64,000 bases of DNA from Cucumis sativus (taxonomy: Eukaryota > Streptophyta > Magnoliopsida > Cucurbitales > Cucurbitaceae): the NCBI RefSeq assembly GCF_000004075.3, contig NC_026661.2:17512307-17576306 (forward strand), given 5' to 3'. Of this stretch, positions 24,799-37,133 are shown piece by piece (the stretch's first letter is position 1; every line of letters starts with the position of its first letter). The notes under the pieces are model-generated. The model searched no databases, had not been told where the DNA came from, and saw only the letters and a list, made by a program, of their open reading frames with translations. A program made the position numbers and the translations under genes.

Positions 24799-26664
24799 TT
24801 ATAAACGTCGACGCTCTTGGACTAGAAATCTTGGAAGCAAGTCTAGACATTCTTGATATTTTTCATCTTTGCGGAGCATGTCAATGACTATGTTGCAACT
24901 GATAGCATCTGGTGACATATCCCTTTGAATCATCTTATGGAGAAGTTTAACCACCTCGTCTGATTTATTACTCTGGCAAAAACCACACAAAAGGGTATTA
25001 TAAGTTATTATGTCAGGAGTACAACCATTTTCTTCCATCTTTTCAAACAAAATATTTGCCTTATCTACTTGTCCCACTTTACAAAACCCATGGATCATAA
25101 TGTTATAAGTGACAACATCTGATTGAAGCCCTTCTTGGTATAGTTTTTCAAAAAGCTCCCAAGCAGTTTCAAGTTTTCCTGCCTTACATAGGCCATCAAT
25201 TAGACAATTATAGCTTTCAATGTCCAATTTGATGTTGTATGATTTTAGCTGATTAAAATGTTCCATCGCTTCATATAAACAGCCATTCTTACACAGCCCA
25301 TCTAAGAAAATACGGTATATACATGAATCTGCCGAAATACCATAAGTTTTCAAGACACGAAATAGCTTCTTTGCATCACCAACCTTGCCTGTTTGAAAAA
25401 GTCCTGTTAACAAGGTACCATATGTTGTCGCATTTGGTCTCTTTCCCACTTGAAGCATTTCATTGTAAAGGTTCATTGCTTCTTCTACCTTCGAAGTTTT
25501 ACAATACCCGTTAATTAGTATATTGTAGCTGATCTCATCATGTTTACATCCTTTGCTTGGCATACTAAGAAAAAGTTCTCTGGCACTATCCAAATGACCA
25601 ACCTTACAAAACGCATGAATCACTGAATTATAAGTAACCAAATCAGGAACGATACCCCTTTGAATCATGACCTCAAGCAACTTCTTAGCCTCACTAACCT
25701 TTCCTTCCTTGGAAAGCGTATGAATCAACACATTAAATGTGACCTTATCTGGTTGAACACCTTCATCCCACATCTCATCGAACAAACGTTTAGACTCCTC
25801 CCACTTTCCAGCACAACATAATCCATGAATCAAGGAGCTATATGAAATGACATTGGGAATCATTCCTTGAGCTTTCATTTTCTCAAAAAGTTCCTTTGCC
25901 TCGTCATCACGTCCAACCTTACAAAGCCCATCTATGATGATACTATAGGTAATAACATCAGGCTTACAATTAATTCCATAATGACTAGCGTAGTTGAGCA
26001 TTTCTTGATACAACTTCAGTGCCATGTTAATATTCCCGGTTCGACATAGCCCCTTGATCAAAGTCCCATAAGTAACCACATTGGGCGTACAACCTAACTT
26101 TTGCATTCTCAGAAAGAACCGTGTGGCTTCACTAATCCTATGCTCCATACACAATCCCTTAATCAAGGTGTTATATGTGACTACATTAGGAATATAACCT
26201 CTCCTTAAAATCCCCGCCATGGCGGCAAGAGCTTCACTAACCCGATTGACATTACAAAGGCAATTCGCCAATATACTGAGTGTGAAGAGATCAGGGGAAA
26301 GTCCAGCAAGGCGCATTTTATTATAGAGAGAAAATAGTTGGGAGTAATGGTTAATCTTAGCAAGGCCACCAAGTAAGCAATTGAAAGAAGAAATGGGGGG
26401 GATAGGATATGAACGCAACATTAGGTCAAAGAAATGAAATGCTTGAGTTGCAGTAATGTTACCTGTCTTGCAATTGCGGAGGAACAATGAAAGAGGGTGA
26501 TGAAACGAAATCCCTTTGCGATTGAAAGCAGCAGGTAATACAGTATTAGGATGATTAGTAGAGGAAGTTTGGGGAATTGAAGATGGAATAGTGGAAGAGA
26601 GAGTACATAGAGGGGAGAGGTTGGGTTTGAAAGAAGCGGAAGGGAGGAGGGTCTTGGAATGCAT
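24799..26664 (-). CDS. P-class PPR protein, restorer-of-fertility-like (RFL)
   Basis: Intronless 621-aa protein of tandem 35-residue pentatricopeptide repeats. Such proteins bind organellar RNA; RFL members act in mitochondria and include cytoplasmic-male-sterility restorers. The N-terminus (1-40) is Ser/Pro/Thr-rich with almost no acidic residues, compatible with a transit peptide. I count 14 full repeats plus a partial one, from 'SSFNCLLGGLAKINHYSQL' (about residue 76) to 'CNIVIDMLRKDEKYQ'. Typical starts such as 'NVVTYNTLIKGLC' are well kept. Repeat 4 carries six extra residues (NYASHYGINC). The start is the first in-frame ATG. Two broken relatives nearby (21994-23750 and 13736-14005) show a local, fast-evolving cluster, typical for RFL genes. 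The RNA target cannot be predicted here. Confidence 0.93.
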   Translation of the reverse strand: MHSKTLLPSASFKPNLSPLCTLSSTIPSSIPQTSSTNHPNTVLPAAFNRKGISFHHPLSLFLRNCKTGNITATQAFHFFDLMLRSYPIPPISSFNCLLGGLAKINHYSQLFSLYNKMRLAGLSPDLFTLSILANCLCNVNRVSEALAAMAGILRRGYIPNVVTYNTLIKGLCMEHRISEATRFFLRMQKLGCTPNVVTYGTLIKGLCRTGNINMALKLYQEMLNYASHYGINCKPDVITYSIIIDGLCKVGRDDEAKELFEKMKAQGMIPNVISYSSLIHGLCCAGKWEESKRLFDEMWDEGVQPDKVTFNVLIHTLSKEGKVSEAKKLLEVMIQRGIVPDLVTYNSVIHAFCKVGHLDSARELFLSMPSKGCKHDEISYNILINGYCKTSKVEEAMNLYNEMLQVGKRPNATTYGTLLTGLFQTGKVGDAKKLFRVLKTYGISADSCIYRIFLDGLCKNGCLYEAMEHFNQLKSYNIKLDIESYNCLIDGLCKAGKLETAWELFEKLYQEGLQSDVVTYNIMIHGFCKVGQVDKANILFEKMEENGCTPDIITYNTLLCGFCQSNKSDEVVKLLHKMIQRDMSPDAISCNIVIDMLRKDEKYQECLDLLPRFLVQERRRL

Positions 26665-26711
26665 TTTTGAGACGAGACCTTCTTACTCCTTGGGGTTTTC
26701 CCACAATCTCC

Positions 26712-26742
26712 TTATTTATATTTCCAACTTGTGAATTATATA
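26712..26742 (-). promoter_or_regulatory. Candidate TATA boxes of the PPR gene
   Basis: On the minus strand TATATAA lies at 26742-26736 and TATAAATAA at 26720-26712, about 75 and 50 bases upstream of the ATG. Either could be the core promoter; the first leaves a more usual leader length. Confidence 0.35.
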
Positions 26743-27535
26743 AGAGGTTGTTTCTTTTTTCTTTTTTTAAATTTGGAATTAATTTTACATTTTCATTATA
26801 ATTTTTTATATATATTTTTTATATTGTGCATTAATTGCAACATTTAATTTGTAATGAATAATTCGAATTTCTTATTCTTTTGTAAAAATTATGGTAACTA
26901 ATACATAATATATCCCATAAAATTAGATAGATCAATTGTGTGTTTTTTTTTTTAATTTACTTTTATTTTTCATTTATTTCTTATATTTTTTATCTTCTCT
27001 GTTTTTTTGTTTAATATTCTTCTCTCTTTGTCACTGTATTCGACTATTTTTCTATTTCAACAGAGACATATGAGTATGTTATTTTTATATTTTATTGAGC
27101 TTTTTGTATACATTATTTACTAACGTATTTTTTCAATATCATTGTATATTTTTTTCAATGCACACCTACTTTACCTTTAACGATGAACATGCACGTTGAT
27201 TTCACCTTCAACTCTTAGCATGAATACAAAGTAGCAAGTTTATAGTTCGAGTTTTGACACAAAACTACTATTGTTAGTTCACACTATGACTTCACCACAT
27301 CAAACTCTACCTCACTCCACTACATGTTATAAACAAAATAATGTAATTGATATATACTTGTATTTTCAAGAAATAAACCACAATATATTTCTTAGTGCAC
27401 AGACATATGGAAATCTTATATATCAAATAATATGAGATGTATATTTTCTTTCCAGCATATTAAAAAATAAATGCTTATTATCCAACATTAAATATAAACC
27501 AAATCTCTTACAATTAAAAAATAAATATCACAACC
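26743..27535. other. AT-rich intergenic region
   Basis: T-rich low-complexity sequence upstream of the PPR gene. No gene recognised. Confidence 0.45.
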
Positions 27536-30500
27536 CACCCTAAAACACTCCATGCGATCTAAGGGAGGCGTGATGCCTAGATACTCACCACGTATCTCTT
27601 TGCGATCCAAGGAAGGCGTGTTTGTCTATGGCGAATACCCTCAATTTATCATATCTTTACGTCTTGTATTTAGTTTAACTACTTTCTTTCCATTTTAAGT
27701 CATAAAGCTTGAGTGTGACGTTTCAACATTTTTACATGTAAGCCTACCAGAGCTAAAAATGTTTAAAATATACTATAGAGGAGACATAGTAGTTGAATCC
27801 CCGCTCAAGCATTATCGCACTCTTTGCAAGCAAACATTTTCTCTTGCAACTGACAGTTTTCAATGCATATTAACGTCGATTTCAATATATTTCTTTCTTT
27901 CTTGCGTTTTATAAACGACTTTCTCAAGAACACGAAGGAAGGTTACATCATACGTCGACTTTGTCAATGACTCTCAAATTTTAATCGGCTGACTTATTCA
28001 TCGAGTTAGAACAAGTGCGGCACGATCGTCCGTCCCAATGTTGAAAGGCTACGATTGTGACATCGAACGCCTAGTAAGCGAAAAACTGCAATAACCACCA
28101 TTGACACAACTTGAATTTTGGCCTCGTCACCTATTCAACTTAACTTTGATAAACATAATGCAACGGAAAATAACGAACAACTTCTCTTTAATAACTTAAG
28201 AAGTTGCAAACTTATTACAGTACATGCTCTCTTTAGAACAAGATTAAAACATAAATTTAAAAATACTCTAACAACTCATTTTAACCGATTGGCCTAGCAA
28301 CAGGAAGCTTTGACACTCATTGATGCACAATATGTACTTGAAAAGTGGAAAAACATTTGAAAGTGTTAAGTTGAAAGGCTTAGTGAGTGATAGTTTTATA
28401 AAACATGCTTTTGAAATAATTAATCTTTAAATTTGAACTCTTAACATAAATAATTTAACAAATAAAACACATAACACACAATTTCTAAAATCTTTCACTT
28501 GGTAAACTATTTTTCTCTTTAAACAACTATTTCTATCTTTAAATATTTATTTTGCTTTCTAAAACAAATCTTTGCTTATCATCTCCGTTAATTATATACC
28601 CTGAAAACTTTGTCACGATAGTAACTAGCTCGGCTTACTGAGATTGATAACATAATTGGTTAGATAGCAAAACTCCATTTATACTATTTTGCCTGAACTC
28701 AGTCAAGACAGCAGAGTTCTGTTCACACTATCCTGCCTGAGTTCGGTAGTTTTTCTTGCTTAAAATATTTCTCATCAAACTCATGATTTTGCAAATATCT
28801 TTCTAAATCAGTAAACAATTCTATTTCAGAAACTTTAAGCATATTCATAAATCATTAGTAAAGCTCAAATCATACTTGAACATGGCTAAAATCATTCTCA
28901 AGCTTAAACAACATAAACACTTTGAAAAGTTAGCATAAACATGTTTGCTTGTAAATCTCATTAGTAAATTCATTAACAAATACGTGCTTGTTAAAACATT
29001 TCTAAACTCATGCTTTGGAAACACTTTATAAATCACGACACTTAAACATTGGCACATCAAATCATGCTTTAAACACTTGATAGTAAATCAGGGTTAGAGA
29101 TTAACTTTAAACTTGTTTTGTCCCTCACAACTGGTAGCTTAGACCATCGGCTTGTAAACTTGTCCAAGATCACCCAACTGAAGCTTGGCGTCAAACTACA
29201 CTCTTGCATTGGCTTTAACTCTTGCATGCAACTCAACTTCTCTCTACTTTGCCCTTGAAGTGAAAATGGTGAGAAATGAGAGTAACAAATGCTCCTTACA
29301 TCCGAAAAAAGCTAACCTCGTGCGATTGAGAATTTCAAAAATTTGTCTGTCGCACGTTCATTAAGTGATCTTGGTCGTGATCGGCTCGAGATCCTCTAAG
29401 ATATGCACTTTTCTCTACTGGACATGCCTAAGAACCCTAATATTTCCTTTTATGTTTCTAGTTCCACCGAACACGACCCCTAGATTGCCTAAGATCCTAA
29501 CTTCTTAAGCTTTTTATCCTTCATCTCGATCGAACAAGCACTGAGATGGCTTGAGACCCATCTTTCAAACCCTTATGTTTTTCATCTTGGTCTGCCATAA
29601 TCCCTAGATTTGCTCTCTATTTTCCATCTCGCCCAAGATTTCTCAAAGTTGGCACGAGATTCACACTTCTGTCTCAAATCTCGATCGAGGTCTTACAAGA
29701 CTGCTCTGGAATTTTCTTTCTAAGGCACTTACTTTGACTACCATGACACTTAAACAATGTCAATTGACGAACAACCATCTTTTCCTCACTTTTCTTCCAT
29801 CACCCCCATCACAACTTCAACCTCAACTTCTTCATCCTTTCTTTGTTTTCCTTCTTCCCATCTACCATGACATACTTAAAATGACACTACTTGAGTTTTA
29901 ATTTTCCATCTTAACTTCACTTAAAATCTAACTGTCCAATCTCTTTAAAAGACTCAAGCTTCTTTAGGGTTCGGGGTTTATAATAAATATGCATTATCTC
30001 ACATTAAATCCATTTCAATTTAAATGAATAATAACACAATCGAAGTCAAATTTGAAATCATGTTAAATGCGCATCTATGGTCAAAACATATATCCAAAAT
30101 GCATTCCACTTATACTTGGTCATTTTCACTCCCTTACCATACAACGCGAAATACTTGACCTAGCTTCCTTCACACGAGCTTTTTTATTAGCCTTAACTCA
30201 TCGATCACATGCTTTCCGACTAATTTAATTAGCATTAGAGGCACAATTTTGAGGGCATTTATGAGTTAAGACAAATCTTAAGGCATCAACTACTAGTATT
30301 GTGTTAAAATTTGATTCTCACTCTGCATAATTATCGTCGTTAAGTTTCTCATAAGCTAAAAGTTGAACAATTGAATCATTCATGCTAAAATGACAAACAT
30401 ATTCTATTAGTGAACAACTATAAACTTTAGGAATAATCCAATTTTAGCGATTATTAATAACGTACTCATCATCATTATTGCAACGATCTTTCAAAAGTTT

Positions 30501-30800
30501 AGAATAACCTCAACAGAAGTATTCGATTACTCCTCATTTGAAGCAAGACAATATTGACTAGATGAATAACTCTTTCCTATAACATTTAGTAATCACTACT
30601 TTAGTCGATAATGTACTATTAATTCTTGTAAGTGTAATTCACCATTTTTGGATTCAAGAGAAAAGAATCAATAGTGATGTTCCAAATTCTATAATTCAAC
30701 ATCACTCGAGAGCAAGCAGACTCACTGTAGGAATCTCACGAGTTCGACTAAAGCTATTTTTTGTTTAACCTAAATAATCCAAATCAACAACCAACTACAG
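27536..30800. repeat. Non-coding block, probable LTR-retrotransposon remnant
   Basis: About 3.3 kb with base composition less AT-rich than its flanks and no convincing coding frame. At the left edge 'GCGATCTAAGGGAGGCGTG' (27554-27572) recurs imperfectly at 27602-27620. On the minus strand the edge reads 'GGGTGGGTTGTGA', similar to junctions of plant Gypsy LTRs. The middle has many 'CTCGATCGA' and 'GAGAT' words. I infer a long LTR or an LTR element without coding region, but found no pair of ends. Confidence 0.3.
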
Positions 30801-30898
30801 CCTCATATATCTGGGAAGGGGCGTATCTCGAAACGTGTCTCACCGAAAGAGCTGGATAGACTCCACAATTCTTTCAGCTTCCTTGGTTTTGTTCCGAG

Positions 30899-31847
30899 GT
30901 GAAATCAAATCCTCCTGTTTCTCTATCATTCACCCAATTTAGAGTTGTCTAGTCATTTTTAATTCCATGTTGTTTATCACCAATTTCATGGAATGTTCAC
31001 TTAACCTGCGAATCTGTAATTGCTTACAAATCCTATTTCGGGTTTGATGGCCTGAATAAGTTATTGGGGTTTTCGTTTGTACTGCTTATATCCTATTTCT
31101 TTTGTTTGAATATTGGAAATTACTGAAATTTTCCGGGATTGTCTGATAAAACATTAGATAAACCTTGAGTTTAAGGTAAATTATTGCAAAACATGTACTC
31201 AGATTCAAGAAAAGGGATTTCTAATTTTATATACTTGTTGAACTTAATAGTTGTACAGGACGTGCTTCTCAAAACCCATAGCAGATTTTACCCAGATTTG
31301 ATTGTTGCATTATGCATTTTTTAGTGTGGAAGAGTTGGTTGAAATGTGCTTGTATTTTGTTGGCTAAATTCTCCGAGTGAAGTTGGGAAAATCCTTATGA
31401 AACAAAGGCTTCATTTATCAAAACTTTGATACTTTTCTGAGATTAAAAATTAAGTTTTGCATTTTTGGAAATTTGTCTCTTGCAGATATAAAAATGGCTA
31501 TTACCTAGAGACACAACCAATAGAACGTGCTTCTAATCCATTTATTTTCATTATAAAATTTATTCTTTAACCGCAGCCAGCAAAAACAGTTTCATTGATC
31601 CCTCTGCTTCTTTATCAATATCGTGTATGAAGCTCTTTCATTCTTTCTCTAATGTTTCAAAACTAGAGGAAGGTATTGGTTTAGTTTTAATTTTCTCATT
31701 TTTTTTCTCTTATCCTAGTTTAATTTTGTTGGATTGGAGTCCCTTATTGTATGCCCCTGTACATCATTTCATTTCTCTCAATAAAAGTTCGGTTTCGAAG
31801 GAGAGGAAAAACTATCTTGGGTTCATATGGATTTCTTGATGTTTCAG
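30899..31847 (+). other. 5'-UTR intron of the SKIP30-like gene (predicted)
   Basis: The donor after TTCCGAG (GTGAAATC, 30899) and the acceptor TTGATGTTTCAG ending at 31847 bracket a leader intron; 47 bases of leader then precede the ATG. The donor context matches that of the downstream paralogue at 37498. The intron carries a diverged tail repeat at about 31735-31800. The open frame 31627-31839 lies within the intron and is not a gene. Confidence 0.55.
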
Positions 31848-31894
31848 CTAGGTGGCTTTCTAAGTAAAGACTAATTCAATAAGAAAGGGAAGTC

Positions 31895-32938
31895 ATGTCT
31901 GGCTTGATTGAAGGACTCCCTGATGCAATTTCTCTTAGATGCCTTGCTTATATCCCATATTATCTCCACCCCAAATTGGAACTCGTTTCTCGCTCGTGGA
32001 AAGCTGCTATTCGTAGCGTTGAACTGTTTAGAGCTCGACAGGAAGTTGGTTTTTCGGAGGATTTTCTATGTGTATGCTCTTACCATCCAAATAATACATG
32101 GCAACTTTATGACCCTCTTCCGAACCGTTGGATGACCCTCCCTGAACTTCCCTCAAAAAGAATGCATCTTGGGAATTTTTGCGCTGTCTCCACTTCTCAA
32201 AAGCTATTTGTTCTTGGTGGTCGCAGCGATGCTGTTGATCCAGTGACCGGTGACCGTGACGACAACTTTTCAACCAATGAGGTCTGGTCCTTTGACCCCA
32301 TAACTCGAACGTGGTCTATGCGAGCACCAATGCTCGTGCCACGTGCCATGTTTGCCTGCTGTGTTGTGGATGGAAAAATTATAGTTGCCGGTGGCTTCAC
32401 CAGCAAATCAAAATCAACTTCTAAAGCAGAAATGTATGACTCTGAGAAGGATGTTTGGACTCCATTACCTGATCTACTTCAAACCCATGATTCAACCTGC
32501 ATTGGATTGGTGGTTAGAGGAAAAATGCACATTGTGTACAATAAAGTGTCCACAGTGCAAGTTCTTGACAGTTCGGAAATGAAATGGAGAGTCGAGGATT
32601 ACGGTTGGGTTCTTGGTCTGAAGGCTGTTGTTGGAGATTCACTCTATGTCATGAACCCACTAGAAGGAGTTGTCTTCAAGCAGTATGGACGAACCTGGAA
32701 AGTTATTGCTTTGGCAACTCAGTTTGCCCAACGGATCGGGATGGCGGTGGTTGGTTTTAGAGGCGACTTGTACGCAATTGGAGGTGGAATTCACCCAAAC
32801 CGTACGGGTGGAGACCTTACAAAACTATCTGATGTGCATGTTCTTAACCTGAGGGATGAGGAACCAACTTGGCGTTGTGCTGCTCAAATGAGTCGATGCC
32901 AAGGAACTGTTCTTGGGTGCACAGAGTTGAGAATATAG
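31895..32938 (+). CDS. SKIP30: F-box/kelch-repeat protein, SKIP30-like
   Basis: 347-aa single-exon substrate receptor of an SCF (SKP1-cullin-F-box) ubiquitin ligase. The F-box lies at about residues 4-46, starting 'LIEGLPDAISLRCLAYIP' and continuing 'LELVSRSWKAAIRS'. Kelch blades follow, with double-Gly motifs in 'LFVLGG', 'IIVAGG' and 'LYAIGG' and the Trp positions 'NEVWSFD' and 'KDVWTPLPDL'. The length and the C-terminal 'CQGTVLGCTELRI' agree with Arabidopsis SKIP30 (At3g63220) as I recall it. The start is the first ATG after the predicted UTR intron. A diverged paralogue lies 5.9 kb downstream on the same strand. The ubiquitination target is unknown. Confidence 0.92.
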   Translation: MSGLIEGLPDAISLRCLAYIPYYLHPKLELVSRSWKAAIRSVELFRARQEVGFSEDFLCVCSYHPNNTWQLYDPLPNRWMTLPELPSKRMHLGNFCAVSTSQKLFVLGGRSDAVDPVTGDRDDNFSTNEVWSFDPITRTWSMRAPMLVPRAMFACCVVDGKIIVAGGFTSKSKSTSKAEMYDSEKDVWTPLPDLLQTHDSTCIGLVVRGKMHIVYNKVSTVQVLDSSEMKWRVEDYGWVLGLKAVVGDSLYVMNPLEGVVFKQYGRTWKVIALATQFAQRIGMAVVGFRGDLYAIGGGIHPNRTGGDLTKLSDVHVLNLRDEEPTWRCAAQMSRCQGTVLGCTELRI

Positions 32939-35620
32939 GATTTGCTTGTTGCCTTCTTTCCTGTCCCTCCCACAATCAAAGAAAATAATTCAAATTTTTA
33001 CATTGTAAATTTATAATTAGGTTAATTTACATTTTGTGGTGCATCTAAAGTATCTAGTTGGTCGATAAATTTAAATTTGGTATCTAATTCATCTTGAACT
33101 TTGAGATGTGTGTTTGAGATGATATTGAACTTTAAAAGCTTTTTTCACTTCTTGAAAATTGAAGTTTGTCTTTGAAAATGTGTCTAATATGGTAATGTTT
33201 TTTTAGTGTTTGAGCTTGTAAAAAAGTTGGTCATCAATCGTTGATAACAAATTATCAAATTATCGTTGGAAATGGTGGTTAGTGGTAAACTTCGGATCTC
33301 TTGTCCACAAAAACATACAGATGTCAGTGTCTGACATATATAGTGTCTGACATATATATTTACACCATGATTTTTTACTTAAATCTAAAAATAGTATCTT
33401 ATTTTGTTAGTTTTTTTTTTTAAATATTTTCATTCAATAATTAAATTAACTTAACTTTTTAATAAATCGTTGTTAAAATTTAAATATTATTAATTAATTT
33501 TTAAACAAATAGAAAAAAATTCCTTCTAGGGACATGATCTCCAACTCTGACTCTCCAAAATAGGAAATGGAGCAAGGATTTGGAGTGTCACCCGCTCCAC
33601 CCCAACCCCGTTGCCAACTCTTTGATTAACTCAACGATTACCGTTGCCAACCTTTAATCACCATTTGTTAGTTATCAAAATCAATAATTGGCCAACTTTT
33701 TAATAAAAAGAAATTTTAAAAACAAATGTAAAAATAAAAGAATAAAAAATATACTTATTCTAATTAATTGGTTAAATATTTTTAAATATAAAATATAATT
33801 AAGTAATTTTAAAATTACTTTTGTAACATTCAAAATCATTTTTAAAAGTTTGTAACCAAACAAAAGTTAATTTTACAAAATTGAGTGTACGTAGTTTTTT
33901 TCTTCTAAAATCAGTACTCCAATCTCAAACACACCCTACACTTGTCATTGGTACGGCATTTATAACTTTTAAATGTGCTAACTTTTCAATAAATGATCTA
34001 AAAATTATAATTAGTTAACTTTTTTTGTAGTTTTTATTACTCTTAAAATTTATTTTAGATTTCTATCACAATTATTTTTAACTTAGTTAACAAATAAGGT
34101 AGAAGTTAGTATTTAGTAGAAAAACAGCGTTAAAAGTGTAAGTTAGATTAAAACAAAACTCAAATCTTGAAAGTACAATTATAACACTTTTATAATTTAG
34201 AGACTAATGCTATACTTAGAATCATTCTTAAGAGACTTTAACTCCTAATATATTTCAAATGAATTTGATTGTTTGTTACTACATGGAAGATAAATATTTT
34301 AAAATCTTAAGGGGTTGTTTGCCCCCTAGATTAGAGAGAAGTGAACCCACTCCATGTTTAGCCGATTAGAATTTTCCTAATCCTATCGATAATATTTGTT
34401 TTCATCCCCTTTCTCCTCTTCCTCACACCCCCTCTCTCACAAAGCTCATAATAGTTACCGAGTAAAACTAGAAGGCCAAGCTAAAGCAGGAATTCCAATA
34501 GTAGCTACTACAAAAAGGAAACGACGTTGATAAAAGTTGCACCCAAGATACAGACTATTATAATCTCCAAACTATTATAGTCCTCAAGCTATTATAAGTC
34601 ATTCCTCACTCCAAAGCTATCTAAATGATTTCAAATCATGTTTCTACTCAAAAATAACTTTTATGGCTAAAATGTTTGCATGATTTCATATAATTAAAAA
34701 ATAAATTACTTAAGTCATTTTCTAGTTTTCAATTAACACGTCATACATACAAATTTTACGTGGGCAAATTTTTAACTATCTTTCTTCTTTTTTAATTACC
34801 AACATTTTAAAATAATTTATTTCAAATAATTCTCCTTTCAAACAAAGTAGTTAATTTAAAACCATTTCTTCAACTTCCTTTGAATCTGAACAAAGGAAAA
34901 TAATTTGAAATCAAAATGAAAATTTAATAATTAAGAATGTAATATTTTGAATCTTACAAAAATCGGAAGAAAAAAAAAAAGTTGAGTTGCAATGAGTAGA
35001 TTGGTAAATGTGGATTTCGGCGTCATATTTAACGATCTTTCTTTTGGTAGTCTTTTGTTCTTTTGTTTTATTGTATATTTTTACAGGTAAGATTACAATT
35101 TTAATTTCTTAAATTGTAATTTGTATAATTTAATTACTTCCATCCTCAACTTTGATATTTGATTATGTTGTTACACATCAAAATTCAAACTTTTATTCAA
35201 TATATCAATTTATTTCAAAAAAAACAATAGCCAAAGGTTATCTTCTAAATCAAAAGTTTGTTTGAATAGCAAATTTTATTTATTTTATGTTAAACATGAC
35301 ATGATCTTGTTCCTTATATAGAAATGTTGTTTTGTAAATAAAAATGATACTAGGCCACTTTACACCAAGTGAAGTAATCCATCAATGCTAAATTTTAAAA
35401 GTCGGCCCTATATAATTACTTTTGTTGCTTTACGTGAGTTTCGTGATCGTAACAAGTTATATGCTCATCTCAAAATTTGTAATATAATTGAGGAATGTAG
35501 GGTGTTCAATGTAATTATATTGAAAATCACATGAAACTCATTATCTTTATCATTGTTGTTATCCTCAAGTCATAAAGCAATGACAATGGTAACAATAAAA
35601 TATGACAAATTCGTAATTTA
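32939..35620. other. AT-rich intergenic region
   Basis: 3' UTR of the SKIP30-like gene followed by low-complexity DNA. 'GACATATATAGTGTCTGACA' and neighbours near 33330-33355 form a short local duplication. A block at 34310-34620 starting 'GGGGTTGTTTGCCCCC' has 'ACTATTATA' repeats and may be a MITE remnant. No genes. Confidence 0.4.
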
Positions 35621-35875
35621 ATTTTTAGATAGTCAAACAATATTTGGTCTATTAGGATTCATCCATGTCCATAAAATCTCATTTCAATCACACTAATTTT
35701 CATCCATTTCTGGCAAAAGTTGTTCGAATATTTGTTTAAAATTTTATGACAAAACCGTATACGAAACGTACATACCCTAAAAGAAGGATGTATTTATATG
35801 GTATTTGCAAAGTTAATCGAAAAAGGTGGAATTGCTTTATACGGTTCACGCATGTTGATCATCGTCTTTCCTTGA
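35621..35875 (+). repeat. Diverged direct duplication, left copy
   Basis: Shares ordered landmarks with 37134-37430: 'CATAAAATCTCATTT', 'CCCTAAAAGAAGGATGTATT', 'TGGAATTGCTTTA' and 'TTGATCATCGTCTTTC'. The right copy lies directly upstream of the second F-box gene's leader, so this one looks like a stranded promoter-proximal copy. Confidence 0.8.
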
Positions 35876-35950
35876 ATGAAAATTTCACGAAATAACTCGA
35901 TAATAAAAAAAAAATTCATGACCGATTCATTCTTAAATACTTTATTGCTA

Positions 35951-37086
35951 TGTGAAATACCACATTTATCCTTGATTTTAAAAAGTGATTCCTATCTTAG
36001 TTGTTCCCCTTCTTTTTATTATTTTTGTTGTGATCGTATCTCTTCTTCTTTTATTGTCTCTTTTATTCGTTATTCATTCCAACTTTTCGCCACCATTTTG
36101 ATGACCTTTTATATGCATGTTCCATTATCCTAGTGTCATGAAAGTATGTTGCATTTATCCTCTAATACATGTTCATTTATTCGTCCCACTAAGCAGGAGT
36201 CTAGAGTTTGTTGAGTTCGTCAAGGTGTATCGTCTAACTTTTCTTGAATGATCACCCAACTGTTATTAAACGATCATCAATAATTTATTAAGTGATCCTC
36301 CACATTTTACGACTAAGCAATCTCCTACATTTTACTACAAAATCTCTCACATTTTACCACGTGATATCCCATAGTTTATCGAGTGAGCTCCTACGATGTT
36401 CGATTTATGAAACAATTAATCATTTACAAACCTTTGTACGATTTTGTGGAGAAGGGGATATTTCGAAAACAATTATGTTTGAGGTCATATGAAAGGTCAA
36501 ATGTCATAAATGATATAACATATAGTGAATTAGTGAGTATCTTGCACCAACGATTGAATATCAATCCACCATGTTTGATATACAAGAAAACATGCAAACA
36601 GACACCAATGACACTTTGTACATGTTCATCAAAGCTACACGATATGTAATGGAAAACTTAGGAGATTATGTAATCAACTGTGGGGAGGTTGTTCAATGAA
36701 TTTTGGAAGATACCTCAGTAAAGTAGTAAAGTGTGGAAGACCATGTAGTAAAATGTGAGAGGTGACTTAATAGATATAGACAATCGTTTAATAAAAGTTG
36801 GGTGATTTTTCAGTAAAAGTTAGGCGATGCATTTTGACAAACTAAACTCAACGAAAAAAAAAATCAACATGCACTAAAGAATAGGAGCAAAACAGATACA
36901 TTTCAGGCACAAGAACAATGAAAAATGTGTAGAAACAAGTGATGAAACGGTGGTGTAAAGTTAGGACAAAGGTCCAAGAAGAGAGACAACAAGAGAATAA
37001 GAGATACAATTGCACAAGAGAAACAGAACAACGGTATATGAAAAACGATATTCATTTACAATTGAGGGTAGTTATGACATTTTACC
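35951..37086. mobile_element. Non-autonomous Mutator-like element with long TIRs
   Basis: Two inverted arms of about 430 bp face each other (about 35951-36400 and 36660-37086). Outer ends pair as 'GTGAAATACCACATTTATCC' against the complement of the right end, 'GGTAAAATGTCATAACTACC'. Inner parts pair clearly around 36232-36270 and 36785-36826 ('CACCCAACT...TTATTAAACGAT'). The arms hold degenerate short repeats of a 'CTCNCACATTTTACNAC' word. The centre carries a frame, 36383-36649, with 'NDITYSELVSILHQRLNINP', resembling the N-terminal domain of plant MuDR transposase-type proteins. No transposase catalytic core is present. A clear 9-bp target duplication was not found. Similarity between arms is imperfect, so the element is old. 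Confidence 0.65.
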
Positions 37087-37133
37087 TAACAAAAAGTTGA
37101 ATGACAATAAAGTTTTTAGAAATGTGTACTTTA

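Noticed and set aside
31627..31839. 70-codon plus-strand frame upstream of the SKIP30-like gene
   Set aside because: It lies inside the predicted 5'-UTR intron and overlaps a retroelement tail.
32028..32852. Several open frames on both strands across the SKIP30-like gene
   Set aside because: They are shadows of the 347-codon kelch gene, with no domain signature of their own.
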